Assembly (NCBI GenBank): GCA_011032825.1
Contig: JAADJZ010000023.1
Coordinates: 434,001-498,000, forward strand
Direction of reading: 5' to 3'
From: Massariosphaeria phaeospora
Lineage: Eukaryota; Ascomycota; Dothideomycetes; Pleosporales
Length of the DNA: 64,000 bases
The notes under the pieces are model-generated. The model saw only the letters and a list, made by a program, of their open reading frames with translations. It had not been told where the DNA came from and searched no databases. The position numbers and the translations under genes were made by a program. This document shows, in pieces, positions 41,555-52,911 of this stretch (positions are counted from its first letter, which is position 1; each line of letters opens with the position of its first letter).

Positions 41555-44500
41555 CGTGTGTTCGGTCAGTAGTGTTGAGAGTTGTTCACTGGAATGGCAA
41601 GGTCTATCCCTTGTGAGTTGAAAAGCAGTTTATCACTTTGGACCGCCACATTTGCGCATTCGCTATATTGCGGCATAGCACAACGGTGAGAAAGCGGCCT
41701 CTAAGGCTTTTGTAGTACACAAGATTTTCATTTTAGCTCGCCACCTTTTATAATTTTAACGCCGAAGAAGGTAGAAGGTATTATGTTGATAGTCTAGGTG
41801 CCAGCCAAGAGGTGCACGTGTCAAATTGCTAATGACGATGTTGGGTGATTTAATATTATTACTAATATCATGCCAGTGGAGTCAGTAGAGCTGACGTCAA
41901 GCGCATCGTAGCATTGCGTGGCCAGAGTCAATGGACTGGGTTGTGCGCCGAAGCAGTGAAGTTTGGATTGGTCGAGATCCTTGTGTCCGAGTGGAGAGCA
42001 AAGTCGAAGTGCCACCGAACCGGGTCTCGTGGAGTTGGGCATACGTACCTTTGGGCGTTGGGCAGAGGGCACGACGTATTAGACTGAATGAAGACAGCAA
42101 ATGAAAGCACTAGATTACCTGATGACCTTGAGAATGCTACGATATGAATTGGCAGCGGTGCACTCAGATGTAAGCACAATAGCAGAGATGCACTTGAACC
42201 ATGGGACGTACGAAAGCGATGCTAACGAAATTTGACCCGGTAAAGTATGAAAGGCTTGTTTCATTCACGCGGGTGTGAATCGTGCCCTTGTGTGATAAGT
42301 GGACAGGTGACACCGGTGAGAACTGCAGATTCGTCCTGGGGTTGCCATAACGGTTGGTAGGGAGCCTGTGTTTTGTGGGCAATCGTCAGTTCAAAGAGCG
42401 GGCGAGATTGTACCGGTTCTATTAGGGAAGTTTTGAGACGCCATGTGGTTCTTGACCCTCCCGAGGTCCGGATAGCTGCGTACGGAAAGTTCACCGGCGC
42501 GAGGGTTGCTGTGTTCCAAACCGAGCCTCTATAGTCAGGGCCAATGAGTAACTACTACTCCAATCTCCTGATGTTCACTCACACCGCTCTCAGTCCGGGC
42601 CGTAACGTCGTGTCTGGCTGGAAAGGACCAAGAGTTGATCGGTCCGATCATCGCGGTTAGGCTACGGGTGGTTCTTTTGCCACGGGGTGGATTTCCTGTC
42701 TTACGGCAAACTTTGGTCGATTCGCTGGGATCTGGCTCCAACCGGTGGTCTGGTAGGTTGTCTTCTGTACCGGACGCATCGATCGAGAATACCATGCATT
42801 CGTGGATAGACGTTGGACAAAGAGAGGCAGGCAGACAGCCGCATCTGGTAGCTAGGCTAATTCGAAGCAGTGTCGCGCATTGGCTGGCTGGTTCGTCAAT
42901 TCAAGGGTGGCATGTCTTGAGAAACCATGTAGACGTTGTGTCCATTCGGGCCGTCGCGGCTAAGCCTGTCGATGGCCTGACACGACGACAGAGCAAACTT
43001 TGGAGAGGCAAGACAAAGACGGCGGATTGAATGCTGGGTCCCGAATATATAGTAGGCGACGCCATAGGTGGGAGGAGTGGGACAGTCTCTTACGGCTGGG
43101 AGAGGGTGCTGATTTGGAAATGTACGTGTCCTCCGGGGAACTCGGCTTCCTGAGGTGACGGTAGCAGAGCAGATAACGTGGATGTCCATTCACACACTGC
43201 GGAGGAGCTCCATACCACGGATAGGTACGAGTGGTTCGACGGGAAGTAGCATTAAGCTACAATATGTCCTGCATCTCGGGCTAAGTGCAGTATCGGGTGG
43301 TAGTGCAAGAGTCTGAAGGCGTCTCTCTGCAGGTCTTCCGCTCACCCAGATGCAGACTTGGACTTGGGTACAGCAGCGCGCTGCGCGGAATACAGAGGGA
43401 TGCAGCATCGACCAGCTGCGAGCGGACTTGTAGCACCAGCGACACGTGCGGCCTCCTTGGTGCCTGACAAACTGCGGTGCATCCGTCACCTGCGAGGCTG
43501 TAACCAGCCAGAATCTCGACTGATGGACAACAACGAACGACGGACGGCGTGAGAGGTGGGGGCAGGGCGAGGAGCCATAGGGAGATGTAGCAGGAGACGC
43601 AGGCCAGGAGTGAAGACGGCGAGCATGCTCTGCCAGCAGAACCGGCCAATGAGCGTCATCTGCGTCTATAACTCAGGGACACCTGGAAGACACTCAACAC
43701 TCTCTTTCTGAGACTGGCATGGCATGCAGCCGTGCCCAAGCACATGTTCGCCGTCGCGTCGCCGTCGCCGTGTCTTGCAGCCGGGGCGGCGGCAAGCAAA
43801 GTTCTCGCATCCGTCAGGGGCTGCAGTGCGCGGAAGGGGGCCCGGAGTCGGTGAGGAGCTGGGTGAGATGGGAGCCTGGCCGATGTAGCACGCCGACGAG
43901 ATAATAACAGTGAGAGCGCAGCATCGCCGGTCGAGAATGACGACGTCGTGGTGGCACGTTGGGGGGGTCGCTGCCCAGAGCGCTGGGCAGCGTTTGCCAG
44001 GGAGGAGGCAGCGACGTTGCAGCCCAACGGCGCCACCAGCACCTCAACACGCCGGCCCATGATCCATTAGCTCTTGCCCCGTCGCGTCGTCTCCACAGTT
44101 CGCGAGACGGCGCGCGGGCAGGTGCGGCCCTTGCGATTGCGATGTGGTCGCTGGCACCCAATCCGCCTCCGCCCAACCGGGGGGCAGCAGGCGCTCTCCA
44201 CGGCGCTCTGTCGCGCGTCGAGAGGGCAGATCGGCTTGGGCGCGCCGTCGTCGAATATGTAAGTACCAGGCATCGCGCTGCGCTGGTGCTGGTGCTGCTC
44301 CGTCGCTGCCGTCGCTGCTCTGTCGCTGCCCGGTCCTTGCCGCTCTTCCTCGCCGCCCGACCTGCGTCCTCCTCGTCGCTCTGCCACCCACCGTCGAAAG
44401 CACATCTCAAGGCCGAGAGGTTCAACAACTGCGTCTGCCGGCCCGTACCTAGTCCTCACGTCCGCCGTGTGTCAGAGTCATCCCGTCGCAACCTCGCAGC

Positions 44501-45133
44501 CTCGCAGCCTCGCAGCCACCGCTGAGCTTGCTGCCCGACGGCTTGACGCGCAGACGTGCAGCAGTGCCCGCTGTCTGCCCGACGCGCCTCGGCCAATCGC
44601 CGCCCCGCACTCGCCCCCCGCCGCTGAGCCCAAGAGTCAAAAGAGCCGCACGCCCTCAGCCGGCCACAGGTAGCTTTCGTGTCGCCCACCCCCTTTGCCC
44701 CCTCTCGGACTGCTGCAGACTGCTCTCCCTCTACCTGCACGCTACCTCTGTGTGTGCTGGTGCTGGTGCCGCTGAAGACCCTCCACGCCGGCGCCCGCAT
44801 CCCTGCTCTTCTCGTCGGCTCACGCATCACGCCGCCCTCCATCCCGCCCACTACGCAATTGCCGGTATATTGCTCTACCCCCCGCACGCCGCCTGCCTGC
44901 CGCCTGCCTGCCACCTGCTTCTGTTTTCCTTCTGGAACTGCTCTCCCCCCGATAGCACACGCCCCCGGACTACTCTGGAGCCTGTCTCTGCCTGCCACGC
45001 TGACGGTCCTGTCCTGGGAAGCGTTATCTTGGATCCGCGAGCCCCTCCTCGTATTTCTTGGCCCCTTCGACACTGACATCAGTGTCGTCTTTCTTAGTCT
45101 CCATCACTCTACCTCACCCCTCTTCCACTCATA
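41555..45133. promoter_or_regulatory. 3.6-kb region upstream of the RfeG-like gene
   Basis: No frame on either strand is convincing. From about 43900 on it is GC-rich and then C/T-rich, with short tandem CAGCCTCG copies at 44492-44518, typical of a promoter and long leader of a fungal regulator. The left part (41.6-43.9 kb) is ordinary AT/GC-mixed DNA with no identified element. Confidence 0.4.
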
Positions 45134-46137
45134 ATGTCGCGCCAGAACCAGTGGTTTGTGCGCGGTGATGGCATCTCCAGGGAGGTCATTACCGCCGACA
45201 TCCAGCGCTACCTGGGCCCCGATGCCCTCGTCAGACCAGGCAACGGCACTGGCGAGTATGAAGTATGCGCTCTCTCATCCTGCCCAGGCCGCGCCGCAGA
45301 CTTCTAACACCCACGCAGGGCCAGCCGGGCTACTGGATCACCGCCTACCGCACCCTCACATCGGTATGTCCACACTGGGTTCCGAGGCCCACGGCTCGCA
45401 CATGCTAATTGCCGCGCCGGTTAGCAAATGATCGCAGACTTGCGGTTGGATTCACAAAGATGGCAGCAGGAGCGGGCACCCGGGGAGGCAGGCCGTGGAG
45501 GTAGTCCTTACTTGCGAGACTCCAATAAGGTATCGAGACACCCTGACACTTCTTTAGTGGCATATCAAGACTCCCAAACGCATGCCTCCAGGCAACACTT
45601 TGGACCCACGGAGACATTCAATACCGCTTCTCGCGCCCAGCCGAGACAGTCATACTCGTCCCAGCAGTATGCAACAAGTGAACACTACACAACCACACCC
45701 ACACCCGGCTATGGCGCCAGCTCGCACCAGGCGTACCAGGTCCCGCCAACTGCCCATGCTCAACCACGGACCCAGCCTGTGGACCCCTATGCTAATTATG
45801 GCGCGCAGCCGGGCGCCAGAGACCACCCTGGCTACGCGACTCCCGCGTACTCTTACCCTCCACAGTCACCTGCTGATGCATATGGGCGACAACCGGCAGC
45901 TCCGGCCACGCACGCAGGGTATGCCGCAACACCGAGGTATTTTGGTTACTCCGACGAGCGTTTCTTGGTATATCGCTAAGCCCCACCAGTGCCGCTGTGC
46001 AGCCAGGCTACTACATTGCCTCAGATGGCCGTCGTAAGTTGATGTATCTCTTCGTGGTTAATCTACGCTGACGTGTCGTCTGGCTAGAATATCCCCTACC
46101 TACCCAACAGCCACAAGGACGCCGCCGGAACCCGTAA
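45134..46137 (+). CDS. rfeG: RfeG-type putative transcription regulator
   Basis: Five exons: 45134-45262, 45319-45363, 45425-45936, 45990-46033 and 46088-46137. The frames join to 259 residues. The conserved N-terminal part, spread over exons 1-3, reads FVRGDGISREVITADIQRYL, then PGYWITAYRTLTSQMIADLR, as in the ascomycete RfeG/RfeD proteins that were named as putative regulators of filamentous growth. The central and C-terminal parts are low-complexity and rich in Gln, Tyr, Pro and Ser, and the end is basic (GRRRNP). No DNA-binding domain is recognisable. For the fourth intron I chose the acceptor CCACCAG at 45989 rather than CTAAG at 45980 because the latter would leave no room after the branch point. 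Confidence 0.8.
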
Positions 46138-47590
46138 TGCCAAGTGTTTTGATATCCACTTTTCTTTCTTTCCCAAAAGCCGGAGGCAGACCTTGCAATG
46201 ACCATCAGATTGGCCATTGTTGCTCTGCCATGCGCCGTTTCTGGAATCTGGATATACCCACTAGCCGTGCCGAGAACCTGCGTCTAGAGTCCCGTCGCTG
46301 GATGATGTAGTTTCGCGCCCACACCCGGAGACTGTGATGTTCCGTTATTTCCGAACTCTTCTGGATAGAGTGAAGTTTCCATCCAGCATGTGGACCGCGG
46401 AGTTTGCTATGATGAGCGAGCGAGTAATGCCGTTCTGGTGGCTTAATGTACGCTGCGTATTTCTACGTTTCTCTGTTTCTTTTCCCGCCGCACAGCTTAG
46501 GCCGCAAGCCATTTCCACATCTGGAGGATGGCGACGCCGTTGTCGATGGACCTTTTGTACGCCAGGAACCACCACTTGAATGGAAAACATGAACCTGGAT
46601 AGTCCCCGGACGTACACTATTTCACAAACTCACGGCTCTTTCTGCCGTCACGTTGTTGTCCTTTTTCGCAGAGCCATTCCCAGCGATTGCATCGTGGCTT
46701 CCGCAGCTTACTCAGCATTTTGTTCCCATGTATGTATATACTTTTGTTGCGCGAAGATCGCTCACGACGAGGATGTGCGCTTCATGACCGGAGGGCCATT
46801 TGGTTTATGCATAGCTTGCGTATGGTATGGCTAGAGATTGGTACCCGTTCCCCCACGGATAGCTCATTTGAACTCCCATTTCTCCCCTCGGCCCGGCCTC
46901 GATTCCCGAAATCTACGTTTCCCGAAATCAATATCTGCAACGATAAGCGCGTCCATTTTCTTTTATGGGGCTTGATGCCCAAGGTCTGCCTCGTCCAATC
47001 TAGCACCCTATAACACCCTATATCATGACTTGACAACACTCCGACCACGTCCTCTAATTTCTGCATCTCACTTTATATGTACTACATGTACATAATAACT
47101 TGATGCCCATCCTCCACAGCCCGACCCAACCCAACATCATAGCCCATATACAACACTGCAGCTGCAAGCGTGTGATCGACGTCAGTCATGTCCCCTCGCT
47201 CAACAAAAAAATACAGGAGCGCGGTACCGAGCCCGAATTTACGCGCCCACGCACTCATCCCTAACTGCTTGTTTAGATACAGCTACCGTACCGTACCAAT
47301 GTGCCCTCAGCTCAACACCATGCAATTACATAATAATACAAGGGACTCGTTCTGTACTGTCTTTTTACCATGTAGAAGAATCATGTTCAGTTCAGTTGAC
47401 GGCACAGTCATAGTCACAGTCACAGGCACATTCACATCACCCCAGCAAGTTGCACATATCTTGTCTAGTAAAGTAGTCATTCGTCCGCGCCTTTTCCGCC
47501 TATGCACACGGGAATAAAAGGTGATATGGTAGGCCGAATAGAGAGCCAAATCCATGCATGCCCGGGACCGTAGTAAGCCGGAGTACATGG
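46138..47590. other. Intergenic region
   Basis: 3' flank of the RfeG-like gene and spacer; no convincing frame or RNA gene is seen. Confidence 0.5.
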
Positions 47591-47593
47591 GGT

Positions 47594-47620
47594 AAAGAAA
47601 GAAAGAAAGAAAGAAAGAAA
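47594..47620. repeat. (GAAA)n microsatellite
   Basis: About seven perfect GAAA copies in a row. Confidence 0.9.
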
Positions 47621-47824
47621 CTTTTAGGGTATCTGATCTGGGGGTATCAGATCTGGGGGTATCACTGGGGGGTATAGTCGCAAGAATGAGAAGCCGACCC
47701 GGAACCGAAAGGAGCACCGCCCACCGAGATGACGAGGAAAAATCCACGCTGGTACATGCGGAGTAAAGACGCCCTGGAAGATGAAGACTCTGAACCCAGT
47801 ACACCCGAATTTTGTGGAGAGATC

Positions 47825-48185
47825 CGATAGGAGCTTTTGTTTGCGACCGTGAGCGGAGGTCGTGAGAAGGAGCCATGAGAGGAGCTCGTAAGGGAAGGTC
47901 GTGAGAGAAAGCCGTGAGAGGGATCCCTGAGAGGGAGCTATGAGAACAGGCCGTGAGAAGAAGCCGGGAAAGGTTGCCGTAGGACGTGACTCAGCAGAGC
48001 GAAGCCAGAAGACCAGACCCAGTAGAGCAAAGCCGTAAGCATCATGTCGAATGCAATGAAGAGCCGTGAGGGTGAGCCATGAGAAGAAACCGTGAGAAGA
48101 AGCCGTGAGAGGAAGCCGTAGACGAGACCCAGGAGAGCGAAGTCGTGGACACCATGTTGAATGCAAAGCCGTAGAGATAGACCAG
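47825..48185. repeat. Degenerate minisatellite, GCCGTGAGA core
   Basis: Some twenty imperfect 12-15-base units with the core GCCGTGAGAG/R appear, among them GAGCCATGAGAGGAG and GAAGCCGTGAGAGG. Inside it two longer copies (about 48014-48060 and 48138-48175) share AGAGCRAAG..GTTGAATGCAA-type text. The minus-strand frame that runs through it is only the repeat translated. Confidence 0.75.
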
Positions 48186-48228
48186 TAGAATCTGAAGAGC
48201 ACACCCAGAACGATATTCTTAGGCGAGA

Positions 48229-48272
48229 TCAACTCCAGGGCAACTCAAACCCTTGCGGGCGAGTCGAACCCT
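48229..48272. repeat. Imperfect palindrome next to the minisatellite
   Basis: CTCCAGGG and its reverse complement CCCTGGAG are separated by 28 bases whose centre is CCCTTGCGGG. It could fold as a hairpin with an internal loop. Confidence 0.5.
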
Positions 48273-48338
48273 GGAGGTTCTCAAACCTGAGACTTGACGA
48301 AGACCGTTCGGTATACCACCCATATACCCGGAAAGCAA

Positions 48339-49967
48339 TCAGTAGAGCGGAGTTGGAGTAACACCGGCCCAATCCTCAAAGCGCTGAATAGTACTGCTCA
48401 TGTACTTGGCGACCTGCTCGGAAAGAATCGTGTTGCCGACGTCCTGAGCGACGGGGAACAAGCCTAATAACTTGCGCGGGTTTCCGTAGGCGCCGTTGTA
48501 GTAGCTGCTGGGATAGATGGTGTTTGCAGTGTTCCATGATGAGAGCTGGGCGTAGAGGTATGCGGAGTAGGCGCTCAGAATGCCGAGGATGCCGAGGAGG
48601 ATGATGAGGTGGGTGTTGCTGATCCAGGGCTTGGATTTGGAGGTGTGGACAATAGTCGGCTGGGCTTTGGATTTGATGGGAGTGATGTCGACAATAGTAA
48701 CGACGGGGGATGTGGTGAGTTCGGCGGAGGCAATAACAGAGGGTGCGGCCAAATCTGCCGTCTTAGATTCGGTGGGAGAGAAATTGAGTATGGTTGTGAC
48801 AGGCGAAGTGCTGAGCTTGAGAGCTTCAGTCTGGGTGGATGCGGTTTCATAGGCCGTATTGGACCCTACTGGAGAGGTCTCGATAGAGGTGAGGGAACCG
48901 ATGCTGAGGACCGGAACCTGAGGGGAGACTGGAGCAACGGTGATGCCTTGGACAGCCGAGAAGTCGAGTGCTTGGGCCCTAGGTGAGATACTGGCGACCA
49001 CCACGAAGTCGGACAACTCTGGAAGAGGCTCTTCGGGATATTCGGAGCCAAAATCGGAGTGTTCAGCCAATTCCTCTTCCAGATTATCGCCAACAGTAGT
49101 GATATGTGGCATGTCGGTGGGCGAGAGGGCCGCTTCAGCAGCAGCGTTAACATCGAGGCGATCCTGAAGCGCGCGCTGGAGTTGCAACTCAAGTTGACCG
49201 ATTCGAAGGTCCTTTATTGTTGCGGACCGATCCCCCTCGTCGATGATGGTGCGAAGGTTCTCGATGTCCTCCGCCAGGGTTGCATTCTGGGCCTCTGCGG
49301 CCCCAAGCTGGTTCGAGGTGGCCGCTAGCTCCTCCACCTTCACCTCTGTTTCCTCCCACTGCTGCTGGAGGCTCTCGAGCTGCTGCTTCGTAACCTCATG
49401 TAGGCCCTCGGCCTGGTTTTGCGCAACCCGCGCGACGTCACGATCCCCCTCAGCGGCCTTCAGGTCCGCGTACGCCCGATGCAGGAGATTCTCCAGATTC
49501 GTGTTGGATCTGGCCTGGTCCGCCAGGTTCTCCTGCAGCTTGTCGAGTGCCGCCACGAAGGAATCCTGCCTGGCCGTCAGGGCCGCGAGCTGGCGACTGG
49601 AGTCGTCGAGTGCGGCGTCTTTGTTCTTCGCCTGGGCGGCAAGGGCGTCGTGCTGCTGCTGCAGCTGCTTCTTCTCTGCTTCCAGACGCTCGACGGCGAG
49701 CTCAAGCTCGACCGCGCGGTCGTACTCGGTGGCAGCGTCCATCGTAGCTGTGGCGGGGTTGGTGGTGTTGCTGCGGCTGCGGAGCGACTCGAAAAGGTTG
49801 CGGGCAATCCGCTCGCGAGCTTGGGCCACCGCCAAGGCCTCACGTGCCTCGGCGGCCTCTTTGCGCCAGGCATACTGGTCGAGAATTGGCGGAGGTGTCT
49901 GGCCATTGAAGTCGAACGTGGGCCCGTACCCACCCTGGAAGGTGAAAGGGATCGAGTGTAACGACAT
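48339..49967 (-). CDS. Coiled-coil protein with C-terminal membrane anchor
   Basis: The single exon gives 542 residues. Residues 35-60 and 75-265 are long predicted coiled coil (RLEAEKKQLQQQHDALAAQ, QQLESLQQQWEETEVKVEEL), then an acidic Ser/Thr/Pro-rich linker, then one helix at about 455-475 (NTHLIILLGILGILSAYSAYL) and an 80-residue tail. This resembles golgin- or tether-like organisation, but I recognise no family. The helix could anchor it to an internal membrane with the coiled coil outside. The 3' end is next to the palindrome and minisatellite. Confidence 0.65.
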   Translation of the reverse strand: MSLHSIPFTFQGGYGPTFDFNGQTPPPILDQYAWRKEAAEAREALAVAQARERIARNLFESLRSRSNTTNPATATMDAATEYDRAVELELAVERLEAEKKQLQQQHDALAAQAKNKDAALDDSSRQLAALTARQDSFVAALDKLQENLADQARSNTNLENLLHRAYADLKAAEGDRDVARVAQNQAEGLHEVTKQQLESLQQQWEETEVKVEELAATSNQLGAAEAQNATLAEDIENLRTIIDEGDRSATIKDLRIGQLELQLQRALQDRLDVNAAAEAALSPTDMPHITTVGDNLEEELAEHSDFGSEYPEEPLPELSDFVVVASISPRAQALDFSAVQGITVAPVSPQVPVLSIGSLTSIETSPVGSNTAYETASTQTEALKLSTSPVTTILNFSPTESKTADLAAPSVIASAELTTSPVVTIVDITPIKSKAQPTIVHTSKSKPWISNTHLIILLGILGILSAYSAYLYAQLSSWNTANTIYPSSYYNGAYGNPRKLLGLFPVAQDVGNTILSEQVAKYMSSTIQRFEDWAGVTPTPLY

Positions 49968-51738
49968 GGTGTTGGCTACGACGGCGGCAGCTGGTGGGCG
50001 GCGGAAGGAGGGTGCTGGAGCGTGGTGCTGGTGTGCGAGAGGGTCAAACGATGAGGAAGTTGTGGGAAAGAGAAGAGGAAAACTCTGACAGGCGGGGCAG
50101 GCTTAAGTATCCAGGCAGCCGTATTGTGCTCCGGCCACAATAGCAACGGTTGTCACGCCGCCGTTCCGATTGCGTTCTGGATTCACAGGAGGAGCAACTC
50201 ACAACCGGGTTCACTACCACTACGGTGTTCAATCAGGTGCCGCAACCGCAGGTCAACCGTGGTTCACTCCGGATCGGAAGCAGGTGGAAGCTCGTAGACT
50301 CGGAACGGTTCCGACTTTGTGCTGGAGTGAAAGCATCTGGGGGGCCGGTACCGGAACAACAGTGGCAGACTCTGAACGTAAACACCTGTGACGACCTACG
50401 TGATGTTTTTTCCGAGGGTGGTGGGGCTTCGTATAGGCATTCCTAGCCGGCATCGAGGGTTGTACGCTATCAGTCTGCCAGTCTAGCTAGTAGCCTTGGT
50501 CGACGTATCAAGGCAGAGGGATCACGGGCGACAACCTAAGATCACATCTTACTCGCCGTACTACCGGCCTAGCAAGCTTGTTGAGTACACTCGGAAGAAC
50601 ATCTACGTTCTGTCTGACAGGAGGATATGCTGGTTACAGCAAGGGAGGCCGTGTCCGTCTGAGCATACCAGCCGCACTAGCAGGTCTACAAGCAACAAGT
50701 CTCAACTGTCTCTATCTGCACTCCCAAGACCCTCGTCCACAGATATATCTATCAACATCGCGTTGTCAAAACAGTGCAATTCCAGACACGGAATATGCAT
50801 CATACGACATAACACCTTCCTACAATCTCCCAGCCATCAACCCTACATCCCTAGCATCACAAAGCACAACCCCCAGCTGCCCCTCGCCCGCCGCCCTGAT
50901 CAAGATCCGCACCGCACCGCACAGCAAGCCAGCCATTCCTCCTCTACCCAACCAAGTTTCTTTAGCCGATTCAGTTCAGTTCAGTTCAACCCCGTTCCCT
51001 TCCGTTCAATTCACCCCCACGCCAGACAAGCAGAACGCGTTCGCGCATGCTAGCACATAGCTTCTTTAGTGTGGTGTAAGAAGCTGTTAGGTATCGGGTG
51101 TGAGGGCGGCGTGGCTTGGAGAGGTAGACAGGATGGAAAAGTATGTGTGTTCAGGTGGGTTGTGTGTGTGAGAGAGAGAGGGGGGGTTCCCAGAAACAAG
51201 GGTGGGAGGGCTGTGATGCGATGACAGGCTTGTGGACGATTCCGAGTAGAGCGCGGGGTGTTGATAACGACGACGAGATAGCTACTGACCTGTGTATCCA
51301 CCTCTAATAAGTTTTACTTACTAGTTAGTACTTTAAAAGAAACAGTCTCCGAGAAACATGCCCGTGACGGACGCCCGGTGCCGGAACCCGAGTCCCTGAG
51401 AACGCCCACGAGGACGGGCACCTCCACACATGTGGCATAGAACCATGAGTAGACAGCATCGAGTAAAGCATGATTTCATTCTGCAAAAGCAATTCCCAAT
51501 CAATAGACGGAGCGCGGTTACACTACGTAAAACACCTGTGAGCAAAGACGCTAGAGCGAACACCAAGCAGCTGTCAGACTATGTATCTAGTCTGCATGCG
51601 CGAACCATACTTTCTCCAGCCAGCGCTCCTTGTATGGCCTCCTCCTTGAAGTGAGCGGAAAGTGGCGAGCCTATCATCCGTGTCCGAACGACGCTGCTCA
51701 CGTTCTCGTTCACATCATCATCAAGGTGGAGGGATCCA
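49968..51738. other. Intergenic region
   Basis: Upstream of the coiled-coil gene and downstream of the DUF7728 gene. No convincing gene. A GT/GA-rich low-complexity run is at about 51157-51187. Confidence 0.45.
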
Positions 51739-52911
51739 CTAATCCTGCGAGGAAACGATCACAGCATCCTCAGCTGGCGCAACAACCTCCTTCTCGGTAG
51801 CTTCCTCGTAGACGGGGGGCGCATCGTAGTCGGGGAGTTCAGTGTAAACCTGCTTCTCGCCAGCGGCTTCGACATCCCCGGCGTCATCGTCATTGTCGTC
51901 CAAAGCAACACGCGCGTACGCAGACTGGCCACGGGCTCTCCCCACGAGAATGGCGACGAGGCAGCCCAGAGCCATACCGACAAGATACGTAAGCGTTCCG
52001 ACAAAGATACCGATGAGGATGGGAACTAAGACAGTGAAGAAGGCGCGGCGGAGGAACATGTGTCCGTGGTGATGCGCATGATGGTGGTGGCCCTCATGGT
52101 TGGCGTGGTGTGGGTGGTCAGGTCGGACAGCGTACTCCGGTTCGCCCTGCGCTCCCTCCTGTGCCATGGGGTTGCCCTTGTTCTTGTGGCAGCCCTTGCC
52201 CATCGATTGCTTCATGCCGTGGATCTTATCGGAGAGGATCGAGCGCCACTTGCAGAGAAGAGGCCATTCCTTGCACTCCTTCTCCTGCTCAATCGGGCTT
52301 GTCTCGATCGACTTGGCCGCCTCGAATGAGGCAATCATGAGGCGACCTTCTGTGTCCTTCAAAATATTGATCGTGATCGCAGGCGGGTGAACGGGCGTGG
52401 ACTCGATGGACGTGATCTGGAAGGTCATGGGGAGAAGTTCCATGCCTGCCTCGCTTACAGTCTCCGCGCCGCTATACTGAAACTCGTAGCCGGTGACACG
52501 TAGACGGAGGCCCGCGTCGGAGCGGGGATCCACTTGGGTCACGTAGAACGGCTCCGTCAGAACCGCGAACGTCGGGGGATATAGCTGAGTACCATCGATG
52601 TTCAGAGAGTCCTCGTTGGCTCCGACTTCGAAATCGAGCAGCTATCGTCTTCGTCAGTAACGGTAGCCTGATCGGGAATACTAGCAACTTACGAAGGTAT
52701 TCCCAGTCTCCGATGCTAGGAGCAAAATGTCTCCCTGGCGGATCGCGAATGGGCAACTCGGGCATTCTAGAGCCAGAGTGCGCTTGAAAGGGTTGACAGC
52801 CAGTGTCTCCATGGCGTTGTCATCGCCGAAGTCGTTGATTGTCGGCGGAATGAGGACAGCGCTGGCGACCAGCGCCAAGTTCGCGCACAAGCCCAAGTTG
52901 CGAACGTACAT
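51739..52911 (-). CDS. DUF7728-type single-pass secretory/membrane protein
   Basis: Two exons: 52911-52693 and 52641-51739, giving 373 residues from the ATG that starts MYVRNLGLC; it begins with a signal-like hydrophobic stretch. The lumenal part contains CPSCPFA and the conserved RVTGYEFQYSGAETVSEAGM and ITINILKDTEGRL, characteristic of this ascomycete family. A His-rich stretch (HHANHEGHHHHAHHHGH) precedes a long hydrophobic helix pair at about 275-310 and an acidic cytosolic tail with PPVYEEA. The His stretch might bind metals, but that is inference. Function unknown. Confidence 0.75.

Noticed and set aside
43814..44640. Long GC-rich frames on both strands upstream of the RfeG-like gene
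   Set aside because: Low-complexity Arg/Ser/Pro text with equal frames on the opposite strand; typical of a GC-rich leader.
47307..48232. Minus-strand frames of 189 and 202 codons
   Set aside because: They run through the microsatellite and minisatellite and only translate the repeats.
48225..48310. Possible tRNA (GGGTTCGACTC box on the minus strand)
   Set aside because: No acceptor stem or anticodon arm can be folded around it; the match is part of the palindrome.
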